Made by a program: the position numbers and the translations under genes
Notes under the pieces: generated by a model
Database searches by the model: none
Told to the model about the DNA's origin: nothing
Seen by the model: only the letters and a program-made list of their open reading frames with translations
Assembly (NCBI GenBank): GCA_016808115.1
Contig: JAEQBH010000294.1
Coordinates: 1,488,001-1,552,000 of the forward strand
Length of the DNA stretch: 64,000 bases
Source: Tetrastigma voinierianum
Lineage: Eukaryota; Streptophyta; Magnoliopsida; Vitales; Vitaceae
Direction: 5' to 3'
Part shown: in pieces, positions 32,626-45,392 of the stretch
Numbering within the stretch: position 1 is the first letter of the stretch
Layout: each line of letters opens with the position of its first letter

Positions 32626-32955
32626 CTAACTCCCACTATCAATAATAAGATCACATAAACTCCCTTGCACAATACACCTAGTGCGAAAGAGCTTATGGCG
32701 TTGAGTTTCATCACCACACTTTATAGATAACATGAGCTTCCTCACCACACAAGTGTACTCTTTCTGCTCATATTCCTCATAATCATCACCACCATCAGGT
32801 CTGCACACCTCATTCTCTACAACATCATCATCCTTCTCCACTACATTCACTGCATTCCGTTTAGGACATTCATTGGAACGATGACCAACCTCTCCACATC
32901 TGTAGCACTTAACACCGAAAGGCCTTGCACAAGGATTATTGTTTTTAGTAGACAC
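32626..32955 (-). pseudogene. Gypsy nucleocapsid zinc knuckle and protease
   Basis: The end of gag and start of pol in one frame. A complete CCHC knuckle (CYRCGEVGHRSNEC) binds nucleic acid. It is followed by an acidic stretch and, at the 3' end, by LCDLIIDSGS, the active site of the aspartic protease. Beyond the stop the protease continues in fragments (ISKAVVERL and FGHPW types) to about 32380. Confidence 0.88.
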
Positions 32956-34009
32956 ATAAGTATTGCCCTTACCTCATTCCACTGCTATACTTTTCCCTTT
33001 TCTCACACCAACATTGGCAATCTCCATAGTATCGGACAGAGCTAGAGGTGTTTTTCCCTTGTCACTTGGAGCTTTATTGTTTACCACTCCATATCTTTTA
33101 TAATTAGTACCACGAGTTTACTCCAAAATGAATAACTCAACTTTCATGGCCAAATTTCTAGCCTCTGGCACACTGAAATCCATATGAACTCCAATTTTCT
33201 CTCTAATAGTCTGCTTCAACTCACTTAAGTATCTCGTTGCCTGTTGGTTCTCACTTTTTGATAACTGATTCCTTTCCACCAATCTAAAAAATTTAGCAGT
33301 ACTCTATTCATTCACACTCTTGCTTCCTTGTGTACATCTTTGAAGAGCATCAAAAATATATTGTTCATAGTCTTGAGGCAAAAATCTACCTCGTAATAAT
33401 TGTTTCATCTTGCGTCATGTTTGAATTGGACCATGCCCACCTCTCACCCTCATCTCCCCTCGATTTGTCCGCCCATCAAGTGCTCCCCACTTTTTAACTT
33501 TATAAGCAACAAATTTAACCTTTCTATCGACAGCTCGGTATAGTCAAGAGCAAATCTCTTCAACTAACCAATCTAAAAACCCCACAATATTAAGATCATT
33601 ACTGAAGTTAGGGATATCTATCTTTAGTTTGTATTCGTCGTCTCCTCTGTAATTTGGTTGTCACTACCTTCCACCTCTTTGTCTACCACGTGGATTTGCA
33701 AATTCACCCAAGTCAGTCTCCTCATCTGAAGTGTCATCAAATCCTATGACTGGCCTTCTTTGATTTCGTATATTTGGAATGAGATTAAAATTTGGTATAG
33801 CGAGCCAATTCCTCCACCTCCGCATGATCATTCCTACACCCTTGTCCATTAATACTCAATAACGCCTGTAATTGTGCTTGTACTATTTCCATCTGCTGAG
33901 TTAAATTTTGAATTGATTGTTGCTGCTCGTTAATTGACCTCCAAATAGCCTGCAATTTCCGATCATCGTCTTGGAATTGGTTATTATCACTAGCACTAAT
34001 ATTAATCAT
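32956..34009 (-). pseudogene. Gypsy gag
   Basis: Gag from a start at 34009, 14 bp after the primer-binding site. The N-terminal part is Gln-rich and helical (INEQQQSIQNLTQQMEIVQA). The central capsid part contains KWGALDG, RYLSELKQTIREKIG and similar segments in broken frames. It leads into the zinc knuckle. Confidence 0.75.
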
Positions 34010-34022
34010 CGATTTGGATAAA

Positions 34023-34037
34023 CCCTCTTTGATACCA
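34023..34037 (-). promoter_or_regulatory. Primer-binding site (tRNA-iMet type)
   Basis: On the minus strand TGGTATCAAAGAGGG, two bases after the LTR end. TGGTATCA is the complement of the 3' end of initiator tRNA-Met. Confidence 0.8.
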
Positions 34038-34039
34038 CA

Positions 34040-34459
34040 TGAAACGACATGTAGAGCGATTGATCAACACACAATTGATCAATAAAAATAATACGTCTCA
34101 ATCTAGAGACAAATTCTCAATCCAAAGAACAAAATAAAGGAAACGTTTTGATTTTTCTGATAAATTGATAAAAATGAAAAAAAAATCCCTAAAATAAACT
34201 CTAAAACATATATTTATACCCTAAGCATAATTTGTGTATAATAGGAAATAAAATAATATCCCAAAACAATAGTAGGAAAGAAAATAATACCCAAAACAAT
34301 AATGGGGAAAATTAATAATAATAATAAACAATAATAGAAAATAAAATAATACTCTCAAAACAATAATATGAAATAAAAATAATATCTCAAAAATAAAGAT
34401 AATATCTCAAAACAACTAAAATAAGGATTTTGATTGATTTGATTTAACATCCTACGTCA
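34040..34459 (-). repeat. 5' LTR of the 29-34 kb gypsy element
   Basis: 420 bp, starting TGACGTAGGATG at 34459 on the minus strand and ending GTTTCA at 34040. It carries an extra AATAAT-rich insertion near 34310-34360 compared with the 3' LTR. Confidence 0.88.
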
Positions 34460-34464
34460 GTACT

Positions 34465-35536
34465 AATTCCCCCGTATGCACATCCTACCCTTTTACCACT
34501 TAAACTAGACCTCAAAGACAACATAGCTTAAAATCTTAAAATCATGATAATCGAAAGAAATTAATTTTATAGTTTGTGTAAAATAAACTAGAAAGTTATT
34601 TTTTTACATAAAAGATAACTTTACAAATATAATTATTAAGATTTATATCTTTTTTAAAATTTCACCCATAACCAAACATGAAAAAAGAATATCCCCTATT
34701 TTTTCATTTTTATTTCATTTTCTCTCTCTTTTTTTTTTTTTTTTGCAATATTTTTTGAGAACAAAAAATAACTTGGAATCTTAAAATCGTGATTATTAAA
34801 AGAAACTAGTTTTGCAATTTGTACAGAATAAATTAGAAAGTATAGATAGGTTTAGTTTCTGGTTTTAAAGATATAAAGAACATAATTTTAATATTTTCAG
34901 AAATCTGTCTTTACATATGAATTTAGTTATTTTTTTGTTCTCTTATTTTTTAGAACAAAAAAAAAAAAGGTTAAAGGAGCCAAATATGTTATGTGTTTTT
35001 CTCGTACTCTTTATTTTTCTCAACAAAAAACAGTATTCAAAAACCCATGCCGTATATTTTTTTTATAAAATATATGTTTACAAATATAATCATTAAATAT
35101 TATCTCTTTGAAAAGCAATCTCAATAGTGTATGTGTACAACTTACGTCATCTTTGCAATAAATAGCATGCCAATTTACTATTCTTTTACTGTGCATTTGT
35201 TATTTAAATGGGACCTTTCATATGACTTTGTGAGCCCATCGACCTACCCAGTGACAGTGCGTATGAGTAATGATATCGTCATGGTGCAACTACTATTACC
35301 ATCACACTAAAAACATGTACACTAAAATTAGAGTTTCGTACATGTACATTTTTGAGTTGAAAATAAAGTAAAGTAGATTGATTTGGTGGGATTGAGGTTT
35401 GAAAGTGTCATTTTACTTTGAGTAAGAGGCCAGCAACAACCTCCAACAATGCCTTTGCATATTAAAATGGGCATGGTCATGCGGGGCACTGGGTGGACCC
35501 CACCAAGAGAGTATAATTTTCTAACACTAAATGTTT

Positions 35537-35580
<44 letters not shown>

Positions 35581-35929
35581 AGGGACCAAGAATTTATCAT
35601 TGCCTAATTAACGATTTTCACATGATGAATTTCTTTTTGAATAAACTCTAGTTTCAAGACAATAAATTGTTCTTATGACTCGAATCTAGGACCTTTTACT
35701 TATTCTCTTTGCCTTTTTATGAAAAAAGATAATAATATAATGACAATATATTATAGTGTTTTGTACACACTATCAAAATCAAACTATAAAAAAATTTACC
35801 AAGATTAGTCATTTATTAAAATTAGTAATGAAGTAAAGAAATTACTGAAATAATAGAAACTTAAAAGTTGGATATAATGTAAATACCCACAAATTACATT
35901 TTAAGTCTTAAAGATGATATTTCTAAAGA
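34465..35929. other. AT-rich non-coding region
   Basis: About 1.4 kb with short diverged repeats (AATCTTAAAATCATGAT near 34531 and AATCTTAAAATCGTGAT near 34777) and the TA run at 35540-35576. No gene is visible. Confidence 0.45.
35540..35576. repeat. (TA)18 microsatellite
   Basis: An uninterrupted TA run of 37 bp. Confidence 0.95.
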
Positions 35930-36400
35930 AAATTATATACAAAGAATTGGTTTACCCAAATTTAAAGGAAATTCTTTAATAGGAAATAGTAGTCAAAATA
36001 ATACAAGAAAAAAGAGTTTCCAAAAAAATAAAAGAAAAAGTACATTCACCTTTCTTAATAAGAGAAAATTATTACAATAGAGAAAGAGAAGTTGAAGAAA
36101 CAAAAGTTTTAATAGATATAAATGCTAATTGCAACCATATTCAGGCTAATAAAGGAAGAATAACAAGCCTATAAGCTCTTAAAAATTATGATGGTCAAAC
36201 ATTAGAATGTAATTTAAAGGTAGAAATACCTATAAGATTACAAGGAATAACATTTTTTGTAGATTGCTACAAATATAATAAAGTGCAAGGAAATTGATAT
36301 CACGATATTCTTTTAGAAAATAGTTTTTTAGATAGATCAGATAAATATAAGATTACAAAAGAAGTAAAAATATATGTATTTTCTTAGAAAGATAAAAATG
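35930..36400 (+). pseudogene. Possible endogenous pararetrovirus protease remnant
   Basis: A degenerate coding stretch on the + strand with several in-frame stops. A Lys-rich basic part (about 35985-36065) comes first. It is followed by VLIDINANCNHI, in which LID (Asp at 36115-36117) resembles the retroviral-type protease motif but the Thr-Gly is changed. Then come a DGQ segment, RLQGITFF and, near 36303-36330, HDILLENSFLD, which resembles the protease end (DIxLGxxFL). The order basic region, protease, with caulimovirid-like spacing, suggests an old Caulimoviridae-like insertion. A diverged retrotransposon protease is the alternative. No reverse transcriptase is seen next to it. Confidence 0.4.
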
Positions 36401-37270
36401 AAAGAAATTATATCCCCTATTATAATATTTATAATAGTGAATATTCTATAAACTAAGTTATATACATATAGATTAATAAATATATGATCAAAAATAACAA
36501 TATTTAAAAGTTTTTTATTAAAATAATAAAAAGATACTTAATTTTAATAATTAATATTTTACCATTTGAGCGGAGCATAATGAGCATTTTCACATGATTA
36601 ATTTTTCCTTAATTTTGTAATATGACATTGTGCTAGTGTTCATTATGATTTAGGGTTTTTTTTTTGTTTTTTTTTTCCTTATATATTGTTAGGTCAGAAT
36701 ATATGTCACAGGTCAACTGTCCTTTGAAAATTGTAGTGACATTGAGAATAAATGGGCTTTTTGGCCATCAATCACAAATAAAAAAATACAAGAAAAATAA
36801 AAAAGGGACACCAAAAAATGGTTAACGCAATTCAATGCATCATACATACTCTGCGAGGGCATGCCTAGTTATTGAATCATTCATTAAGAATCAATCCATT
36901 ACATATACAATCTTAGATTTACATGACTATTTTTTTAATAATATCATCATTATGAAGAACCCTTATAAGTGACCTAATTCAACGGCCACTATTCATCTTT
37001 TCAAAACATTTTCCTGAAAGCAATTTATTTTTCATAAAAAATTACCTTGATAAAACACAATCAAGACTATCATTAGAGACCTTTCTCTCATATATTTTCC
37101 ATGCAAATCACATAATAAATTTCTCCACTAAGAAGGAGACACTCAATGACCCAAGTAAACCGTACACCCTTTAAATGCTAATATTCATTAATACAAAATC
37201 TTCCTTCAAATCACAGGTTTCAATCATCAAAGCTTACCAAATGAAATTCAAAGAGAATCCTCAATAATCT
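36401..37270. other. AT-rich non-coding region
   Basis: No ORF, RNA gene or clear repeat is recognised. Confidence 0.4.
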
Positions 37271-37274
37271 CTTC

Positions 37275-37890
37275 CACAATAGTCAACAGTAAAAGGTTTC
37301 TTCAAAATCCATTTCACAATATCCATTGTCTAAAAATTTCTTCCACAATCTCTTGCAAAAATATCCACCAATTAATCAAGAATTTCTTCAAAATATTTTT
37401 CACCCACAAAATTTCTTTCCATACCTTCAAAATATTCACCAATGAATTTTTACATATAAAGACAAAAAATCAAACTAATAAAATTCCCTAACAAATATGA
37501 ATCATTTCACTAGAATTATCGCATGGGTTATTATAATATTTATAGATATTCAAATTTTAATTGGTTCTTGTTCTGACTTTTCTTTAGTTGGATTTTTGTA
37601 ACTTTATATGTAAAAAAATTTTAAAATGAGATGTTGGCTAATGAATATTTTGAAAAAAAAAATTCTAGAATAAATTTTTTTGGCGAATGACTATTTTGAA
37701 GAAATTTCGAAATAAATTATTTGGGCTAGTGAATACTTTGGAAAAGATTTTTGTATGGTGAATAGTTTGGAAGTGATCTCCAAATATTTTTTGAACTCCA
37801 TTTGATATATATGTTTTTGTTAACTCCAATATATTATTCTAAGCGATCTCCAAAGAAAATTTTGAAATAAATTATTTTGGCTAGTGAATA
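37275..37890. repeat. Inverted array of about 40-bp repeats
   Basis: On the right side (37632-37890) a unit of the type GGCTAGTGAATATTTTGAAG followed by AAATTT and AATAAATT recurs about five times with variation. On the left side (about 37280-37460) the reverse complement of such units is found (TTCTTCAAAATATTTTTCACC, ACCTTCAAAATATTCACCAA). Together they form a foldback structure with tandem-repeat arms and a centre near 37460-37620. This is the architecture of some foldback transposons, but no ends are fixed. Confidence 0.5.
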
Positions 37891-37924
37891 GTAACAGTAG
37901 TAATAATATCTCTCTAGTAGTAGT

Positions 37925-38041
37925 TATTATGAAAGAGACTTGATTATTATTGAAAAAGTTGAGATATATAAATATATCAATATAAGGGTAAAAAGGTAAT
38001 AGCATTGAGACAATAAAAGGAATCATAAATATACTCTAATA
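37925..38041 (-). repeat. 3' LTR of copia element 2
   Basis: 117 bp, starting TATTAGAGTATATTTATG on the minus strand after the polypurine tract CTTGAGAGGGTG (38042-38053). It shares GAAAGAGACTTGATTATTAT with the LTR at 56254. Confidence 0.85.
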
Positions 38042-38053
38042 CACCCTCTCAAG

Positions 38054-38497
38054 ATGGTGTATTAGAGATAACACCAATCTTGTTACATAGGGAAAAGAAG
38101 CGAGGCCGAGAGAGTGAGGGCATATTGAGAGTTAAGTGTAGTGAGACATGAAGTAATACGCCAGACGGTAGACAGGAGTCACGAACAAAGTGATAATCAA
38201 TTGCAAAAGTGTTTAAATGCGAGAATGGAAATAGGATTAACGGAGGGCCAAGGTAGTGCGAGGTTGTCAGGAGCGAGGTAGGTGAGGGTTGCATTGGGAT
38301 GGCTCCCCAACAGTAATGACTTCACTCATTGCGGGTTCTATGAAAATGCGACTTCTAGTGGCACTGATCTCGGTCTCGGTGGAAGACCGAGCAACGATCT
38401 GGATTAACATTGGAACTCTAGGAGATTGGATTAGCACCAAGGAATATGAGAAAAGCACCTGTGGAAATACGATCATCTGGGTTACTAGCCCAGTCCG
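38054..38497 (-). pseudogene. Copia RNase H C-terminal part
   Basis: The end of copia pol. On the minus strand it reads DWASNPDDRISTGAFLIFLGANPIS near 38410-38495, then a damaged stretch with ARSSTETEIS, and IDYHFVRDSCLPSGVLLHVS near 38140-38200. It ends with RPRFFSLCNKIGV, as in copia elements whose stop is close to the polypurine tract. The N-terminal side is cut at 38498 by the start of an unrelated LTR. Confidence 0.85.
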
Positions 38498-40517
38498 TGT
38501 GAAACCCCGAGAAAATCTAATTTTATGAAAAATGGAAAAATGGTAATTTCGGTCAAAATTCGAAATTTTTCTAGATCTCGGATGATAAAATGGACTTCAC
38601 TTAGTTTGGAATCGTCTGCGTGAAATGCAGCTCTGCGTCGAGATTTCGTCGACTTACGAGACGATATGAATTTGCACATTTTAGGGCAGCGGCGTAGTGC
38701 GGGACAACGACACATTTTGGTGGTTATAATTGATATGCCGTGTCAGTCTTAGAATGAGTGGCTTGAGCTCAAGTGTGGGGCCCATGGGTGACAAGTGGCA
38801 TCTCCTAATTGGAGGAAAATCAAAGGTTGGTGAATTAAATGGATAAGGAATCCAAGGAGCCAATGATGGCTTGACAAGTGGCAATGAGGGAGAGAAAAAG
38901 AGGAGCTTTATTCTCCATGTGGCTAGTACGTGCAGTAGGGGAGAAGGGAGAGTGCAAATTTAAAAAATGGAGGGTTTTTAGAGAGAGAAAGTGCAACTTC
39001 TCTCTTGATTTCCTGACTTTTGGACCGTCGGTTCGCGTTGGGCCAAGAAGAAAAGTTGTTCTACGCAACAAGGGCTACGCGTGGTTTTGTGGAGTTTCGA
39101 CAACTCCAAGAGGTAGTGGTCTTCTCCTACTTGGTTATTTTCGGTTTTAAGAGCCTTGTGAATGATTTGGTTGATTTGAGGCCGTGAGTGGCGGTTTGAT
39201 CGGTCTCAAAACTTGGGATTGAATTGTTGGAATATTTGGAACCCGTTTTGGACAGTTTAGGGTCTGTTTTGGTGGTTTGTGTGATAATTTATGCAATAAA
39301 TTGTGGTTTGGGTGTTGTTGGGCCGGAAATGGCAATGGATTTCGGTTCCACAAATTGGAACCGTTGCTTGGTGAGTGGGCTGCTCACGGATAGCGCACTG
39401 CTCGTTTAGGGACTGTTAAAAACAGTCTCGGTTTGCTTGGTTGGACCGAAAATGATCCATGTGTGTTGTAAGTAAAATATTGCTTGAAATGAATGACTTG
39501 GAATAGTGTGGGAAGCCATGTATTGTGAAAATTAAATGTATTAGCTAAGTGTTTAATTATGAAATATAATTGTGGAAGATGTTGGAGTAAAATGGATTTT
39601 GATTACTTTCAAAATGGAAACTAATTTGATGTATTGATGTGAATTAAATAACAAGTTGTATGTATGTAAATTTTGTTAATATAAGCATAGTTGATATATT
39701 GGCATGTGTTGTTTGGAAATGGCATAATGCATTTCATATGCACCGGGACAACCTAGAAAATTAGGTGTGAGTGCATGGCATGAAAGAAATGAAAAATGGA
39801 AAATGGTTGTGAAAGGAATTTGAGGAAGATTTTACGAGAAGAATTGCTCGGAGAGTGGTCACGGCGGTTCGTCACCGGGGAGGCGACGAAAGCGAGCTAT
39901 TTTTGGAAAAATGATCCGACCAATTCGCCTCGGAGGTTGTCAATATATTTCTGGCTTCGGTATGATGTTTTCAAGAATAAAAAGCTTTTGTTTTGAAAAC
40001 GATATTTTTCTCGCATTTGGCTTAGGCATGTGTGAGGGAGTCGGTGAGGACTCGAGACATGGGATTGGGCATGTAGATATTCAAGTAGGATCATGTATTT
40101 GCTTGAATGCGTTTATGTTGAATCATTGCATGTGCATTTAGGTGAGGAGTAACCCATGTAGGAGATTATCACTACTGGGCATTGCTCACCCTGTCGAGGG
40201 ATCATTATTTCAGGTACATGGAGTGTTCAGGAAGACGACACCCATTAGAGGTCGCTTTTGAGAAGAAAGCAGGATTGTGGCTTTGGTATTTATTTTGTAT
40301 AACATGTATTAACATTGTAAATATTAATATATGTTGGTATTAAGAGTGATGTAATCAACTCTTGAACTACGACAATATAGTTGGGATGTATTTTGATGAG
40401 TATGATGTGTAGGCCAATGTGGCCATTTTTACTCATGTATGGGTCTCATGATGTGGACAAAGGTATTCCACGGGTTGACAGGTTGCCAACGGGACCCCCG
40501 GGTTTTGGGGCGTCACA
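38498..40517 (+). mobile_element. 2-kb gypsy-type LTR (family X), probably solo
   Basis: A 2020-bp LTR starting TGTGAAACCCCGAGAAAAT and ending TTTTGGGGCGTCACA. Relatives are at 57572-59398 and, in part, 61057-61578. Shared stretches include GTGAGGACTCGAGACATGGG (40049 and 58850) and the hairpin GGAGTTTCGACAACTCC (39091-39107). The flanks (GTCCG and GAAGC) do not match, and no internal region or primer-binding site is recognised after it. A solo LTR with a changed flank, or one end of a rearranged element, are both possible. Confidence 0.75.
39091..39107 (+). promoter_or_regulatory. Conserved LTR hairpin (family X)
   Basis: GGAGTTTCGACAACTCC, a 6-bp stem with a 5-nt loop, followed by AAGAG. 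Equivalent hairpins lie at 58146-58162 and 62138-62155 in other LTRs. Confidence 0.5.
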
Positions 40518-40586
40518 GAAGCTGGAGTGTTTGCAAGAAGCTGGATACCAAGGGATAACGAAGTAGACATTTGACCGCTCCCTAAT
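40518..40586. other. 69-bp spacer between two LTRs
   Basis: A short sequence between the end of one LTR and the start of the next, with GAAGCTGG near its start and AGAAGCTGG 20 bp later. Its origin is unknown. Confidence 0.4.
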
Positions 40587-42390
40587 TGTGACGCCCCCAA
40601 CTCGGGACCCGATGTCAAGCGAGGGTGTCATTTTTTTTTCCTGTTTACTATGAACGTATAAACTTTAAGCTTGTTCATTCATATAATGTTAAACATTTAA
40701 TTTGTACTATATTCTGTAGCAGCGGATTACAAAATATATATAAGCTCCATATATGAAATTATTCAACATTTACAATATTTACATATCTTACAAAAGAAAC
40801 AAAAATACATATACATTATACCAAATGGTCTTCCATTGGGCTTTGGTAATGTGTTGACTTTATTTAGCGATGCGGATTGTATCCTGTCCTCACGGTTTCC
40901 TCTTTTGTCTTTCACAGCGGATAAATAATTTCGTCTTTAAGTTTATGGCAATGGGAATAATACTGGAAGTGACGACCCCTAATAAGGATCATCTCACTTT
41001 AGGCACATGCATATACTTATGACAAATATAACATTTACATATATTTATCCATTTCTCATATCTACTTTTCATAACATGTTTCATTTCTTATCATATTTCA
41101 CCATACTTTTTTAAATTGACCATCTTACTTCACTTCTTGTTCTTGTAACCGTATCTGTCGTCGCATGTAATCTTTATCTTACCTAAATGTCATGTCATAT
41201 ATCATATACATCTCATTTCCGTATACTTGTCATTTGCTTTTATATTTCATACCTGCAAAAACCTTAGAAGTGGATATGGGAAAGAATTGTATGTACCCGA
41301 AGGTACTATCACTATACGAGACAGTGATCTCTCTATACGTATGACCTATGGCCCGGCCCATGTGGTCGAGACGGGATCTATGTCATGGACCCCAGACGGG
41401 GTCTCGATGTCATAAGCGTATGTTGCGACAAGCGTATCCACTATGGCGCACCCTATCATCCAATTACTCGGTTATAAGTAGACAATCAGTTTTATTATGT
41501 TTTCTTAACAATAATTTAGGTATCAGAAAAAGATATCTCATATAAATGAATAAGTATTGATATCATGTATACTTATGAGATATTCATTATCAAATAATCT
41601 CTTATAAGCATTTAACTTTACTTTTTCATATAACAAAATTATATGTGCATTCTCTTTAGCTTTCATAACACATGTTATCATGATCAACTTACTATGATGC
41701 ATTATTTTATATAACAATACATTTATATAACCTTTATACAATTTCAATTTCCATAACCAATTCCTCGTCGAACAATTTCGAGCCTTAAGTCCATTTTCGA
41801 ATACAATTTGACCCTATAAACTGGATTGTTGGACAAAGTGATAATCTAACTCCAATATACCCCAAGTGTCTAAGTTTCTTATGTCTGTATTGATCATGTC
41901 ATTTGGACTTTTAATTTGAGAGATATGGTCTAAACATTCCGAACTGCTCCTGGATAATTTTCAAGAACAGAATCTGGAATTGTGTCGTATATTTGAAAAT
42001 TTTCTGGGAATGTTAAAGACATAATTTGACCATAATTTCTTCATGAAAGTTGTTCTCCCAGATGTCTAGTTTGTACAAAAATTTGAATCACCTCATTTGG
42101 ACTAGTATAACTCAAGTTATAATTTAAAAAATCGGAATTACTCCAGTTCAGGGGACTATTATGAGACAGATTTCAAGAACCGAATTGTTCCCATACTTTG
42201 ACGAATTTTCTAGGTCCAATAGGGTCCAAAATTGGATATACTTATTTCAGGGAGATTTGTTCTCCTAGAAGTCTAATTTACCCAAAAATTTGAATCACTC
42301 AATTTGGATGAGTGAAAATCAACTTATGGCCTAAATACCAAAACTGTATCATAAATGAACCAAAATTCACCCAAATGTAGCCTCACCGAC
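40587..42390 (-). repeat. 3' LTR portion of the truncated gypsy element
   Basis: About 1.8 kb that on the minus strand ends in GGGGGCGTCACA at 40587. It contains diverged units of roughly 200 bp: TTTGACGAATTTTCTAGG at 42199 and GAAAATTTTCTGGGAATG at 41995, each followed by TTGTTCTCC and AAAAATTTGAATCACTCAATTT-like phrases. The unit is interrupted at 42391 by the LTR of the inner element. Confidence 0.65.
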
Positions 42391-45043
42391 GTACCCTTCC
42401 TAGTGACAGAAATTGCCAAGAACTCCATATTAACCTCCCAGCCAAGCTCGTCGACCGACGTTACCATGAAGCCAAGCCTAAAACCGGCCGAACTATCTTT
42501 GGAAAACGGGTTATAAAATTTCACTTTTCTATTAAAATCACACCTTTAGATTTAATCTAAAATCCCACAAAGATAACGACCTAAAGATGTCAAGCCTCGA
42601 AATACAAAAAATCACCTATATAAAAAAAAAATACACTCCCAATGTTTTCCAAATATCCAACTGCTAGAATCATGAAGGACCTCCCCGGGTCCCTCATCAA
42701 ACAGGCAGATAAGGATCAATCTAACATAATTTCATCTCAACCTGTTTTTCTCAAAACCATGCATGCATATTTTACAAATACAAAATGTCACATTTTAACT
42801 TTTACTACTTTTACTTTACACCTTATCTTATATATAATCACAACACAACGTCTAGGACTGAGAATCCTGAAAAGGTCTTTTCGTCAAAGACCGCAGACCG
42901 AAAAATTATTTAAAAATAGAAAACTGTGAGCCAAACTGCTCTGAGTGCGCCATAAGTTCTAAACGCCGTTTCACGCATGTACCTCCCAATATGAAAATCT
43001 GTACGTAAATGGTTGTAAAATCGCTTACGGAAAATCCAAGTTTTTGCTATGAAAACCATTTCGAACCGTGCTAAAAACTATTTCGCCATTTAAAACTGCT
43101 TCAAAACTATTTACCGCCAAAATCGCTCGAAAACTATTTTCGCCGCCAAAATTGTTTCGCAGGTTAATCAGTGCGCTACATCGAAATCAAGTACCAACCA
43201 TCGCGACCATTTCCAAATACCGGGACGTGATGCCACCAACCCCCAACCTAAACTCGCATCAAAGTGAACCCTAACACTACCCGCCTAATATGCGGTCCTG
43301 AACACCTAGCGAGATTCTATAATCATAATGGAACCCTCATAACCAAAATGCCCTGATGGAATCTCTGAACTAACACCTCATCACATGTACTAAGTCGCCG
43401 CGCTAACTATATACCTCGAATGTGCGGGAGTGGCTTAATTTCACTATATAAATATATATCAGATCTAACCCCCAATTGCCGTAATTTGCAACAGGCAGTT
43501 AGTCATAATATCCCATAACCTTGCTATAATAATCCGAGATATCCGATTTAAACTCGAGTCAGGCTATATCTAGGTTTTGCTAAAACCGTGCCAAACCGGT
43601 TTCAACATCAAATCAAACTTTTTTCGTCGAGTATAACAATGGAGGTAGAAAATGCTTTACTAATTACATTGTATTTTCAAAGCACTTTACAAAATCCTAA
43701 TTAATATCCGTTTTTAGAAATGGATTTCGGAAAGTACTCACCTTTTCTTCTCGACTACTTTTCAAATATTGTCAAGCACTCTAGATTCTCGCCTGAGACG
43801 TCAAACGCTACACAATCCACACAAAGTACGAAATGCTCCCCGCTCAACTGCTAACCATAAAACATATATAGTGTTCAGTAAGCGACTATATCGAACTTAA
43901 CTTCGATTCTAACAAACTTACGCATAGTCCCATTCGATAAGGACATCGATAATATGATGTGAAATTGACCAAAATGTCCCTACACATTAAATGCCCCATA
44001 AAAACTATTTGTTTTAGCAAACTTTTGACTAAATGGACTTTCCATAGAGTCTAAAAGCATCCGAAAACATTTTTGAAAATTATGTCCGACCTGTCCGACT
44101 ACAATCCTGAAATTTCAATCCGAATTGTCCGAAAACAGTCCCGAAATTCAGCCCGGACTGTCGAACATAGTCCTAAAATTCTAACCTACGCAGAAAATTT
44201 TGGGACTAAAGTTTATGACCTTTCACTGCCTTCTAAGAAAATTTCAATCCACATAGCATTTAGGCTAAAATAACTCAAGTAGGGAAAATTTCCTACCTTT
44301 TGAGTCAATAAATGCTAAGGTTTTGGTACCTACACGTAGCTCTCGTCGCGTAGACCAACTTTGCCTTCTGCTCCAACGAAAATCTACGATCCGATTTCCA
44401 TAAATCTGATAAAGAAACGAAAAGAAAATATAAAATAAAATTGCCTTCCTTCTCTCTAACGCTTCACCATCCATCTCCCGTCGTTGGACTCTTTTATTCT
44501 TTTTATTTATTTTATTATTATTATTATTATTATTTCACATACGATTTCTTTACCGCCTCATTCTAGATCCATTTATACTCGAAAAATTTTATTTCTTTTC
44601 ATTTCTAATTATATTAAATGAACTTTAACTCAAGCCATTTTTTCGACTTCCGAGAGATTTTCGTAAAATCTCACCCCTCGAAGTCAATGACGATTTATCA
44701 CCCGTAAAACGCAGAAAATATTCGACTATCTCGTATCTAAACGAAATTTTCTCGGGTCACTAGATTTCGCTGAGATCTAATTTAATCTACAAATCTGCTT
44801 TCACATCCAAGATCTAGAGAATTTTCTTAGCTTCCCGAACCATTATGGTAATTTATTATTATCCTTTAAAATTCCATAATTGAATTTCACCTCTCCACTT
44901 TCCTTAATTGCAAAGTACACAATTTTCAAAAAACTTTATAATTTCACCCTTACGGCACTAAATAATTAAGGAAGCTCTGTGCACATATGTGACCCTACTC
45001 AAGCACTACCGTACACCCCATCTGGGATTCGGGGCGTTACTCA
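42391..45043 (-). repeat. 3' LTR of the inner gypsy element
   Basis: 2653 bp. On the minus strand it starts TGAGTAACGCCCCG at 45043. It aligns with 49711-52392 along its whole length; long AT-rich stretches (for example TTATAATTTCAC-like and AATTACATTGTATTTTCAAA) are identical, while G/C-containing spots differ by short indels. Confidence 0.9.
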
Positions 45044-45055
45044 ATCCTCCCTTTA
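45044..45055 (-). promoter_or_regulatory. Polypurine tract of the inner gypsy element
   Basis: On the minus strand TAAAGGGAGGAT, immediately before the 3' LTR start. Confidence 0.75.
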
Positions 45056-45392
45056 GAACATTTCTGGTCCCTCGAAATGAACAAAACTAACATAAAGAGG
45101 ATACCTTGTCAAAAACCGAGGATATCGGGATCGGCATTTCGAGCCTCGACTCTCATGTAACCTCTTTAATCCCATGATTCCCATGCGTCTTGACTAACTA
45201 ATGACCTTATTCCGTGAAAATCTCGCCTTCCTACGATCTACTATCCGCATTGACTGCCTTTATAGGTCAAATTATCCTTCGCTGTTCTACCGTCGATCTC
45301 TTGTTAATGGAGGATCTCGAATGTACTTATATATGGATACATGAACACATTATGAACCTTAAACAACTCTGGAGGTAGGTCTAATCTATATG

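Larger units (their letters stand above)
29193..34459 (-). mobile_element. Full-length Ty3/gypsy chromovirus-like element
   Basis: A 5.27-kb gypsy element on the minus strand with LTRs of 375 and 420 bp. From the right it reads 5' LTR, tRNA-iMet-type primer-binding site, gag, protease, reverse transcriptase, RNase H, integrase, polypurine tract and 3' LTR. The flanks are GTAGT and GTACT (29188-29192, 34460-34464), a target duplication with one mismatch. Pol features fit plant chromoviruses, but I see no clear chromodomain. Stops and deletions make it inactive. Confidence 0.88.

Noticed and set aside
36600..36720. T-rich stretch as a promoter or gene start
   Set aside because: No ORF follows and no supporting signal is present.
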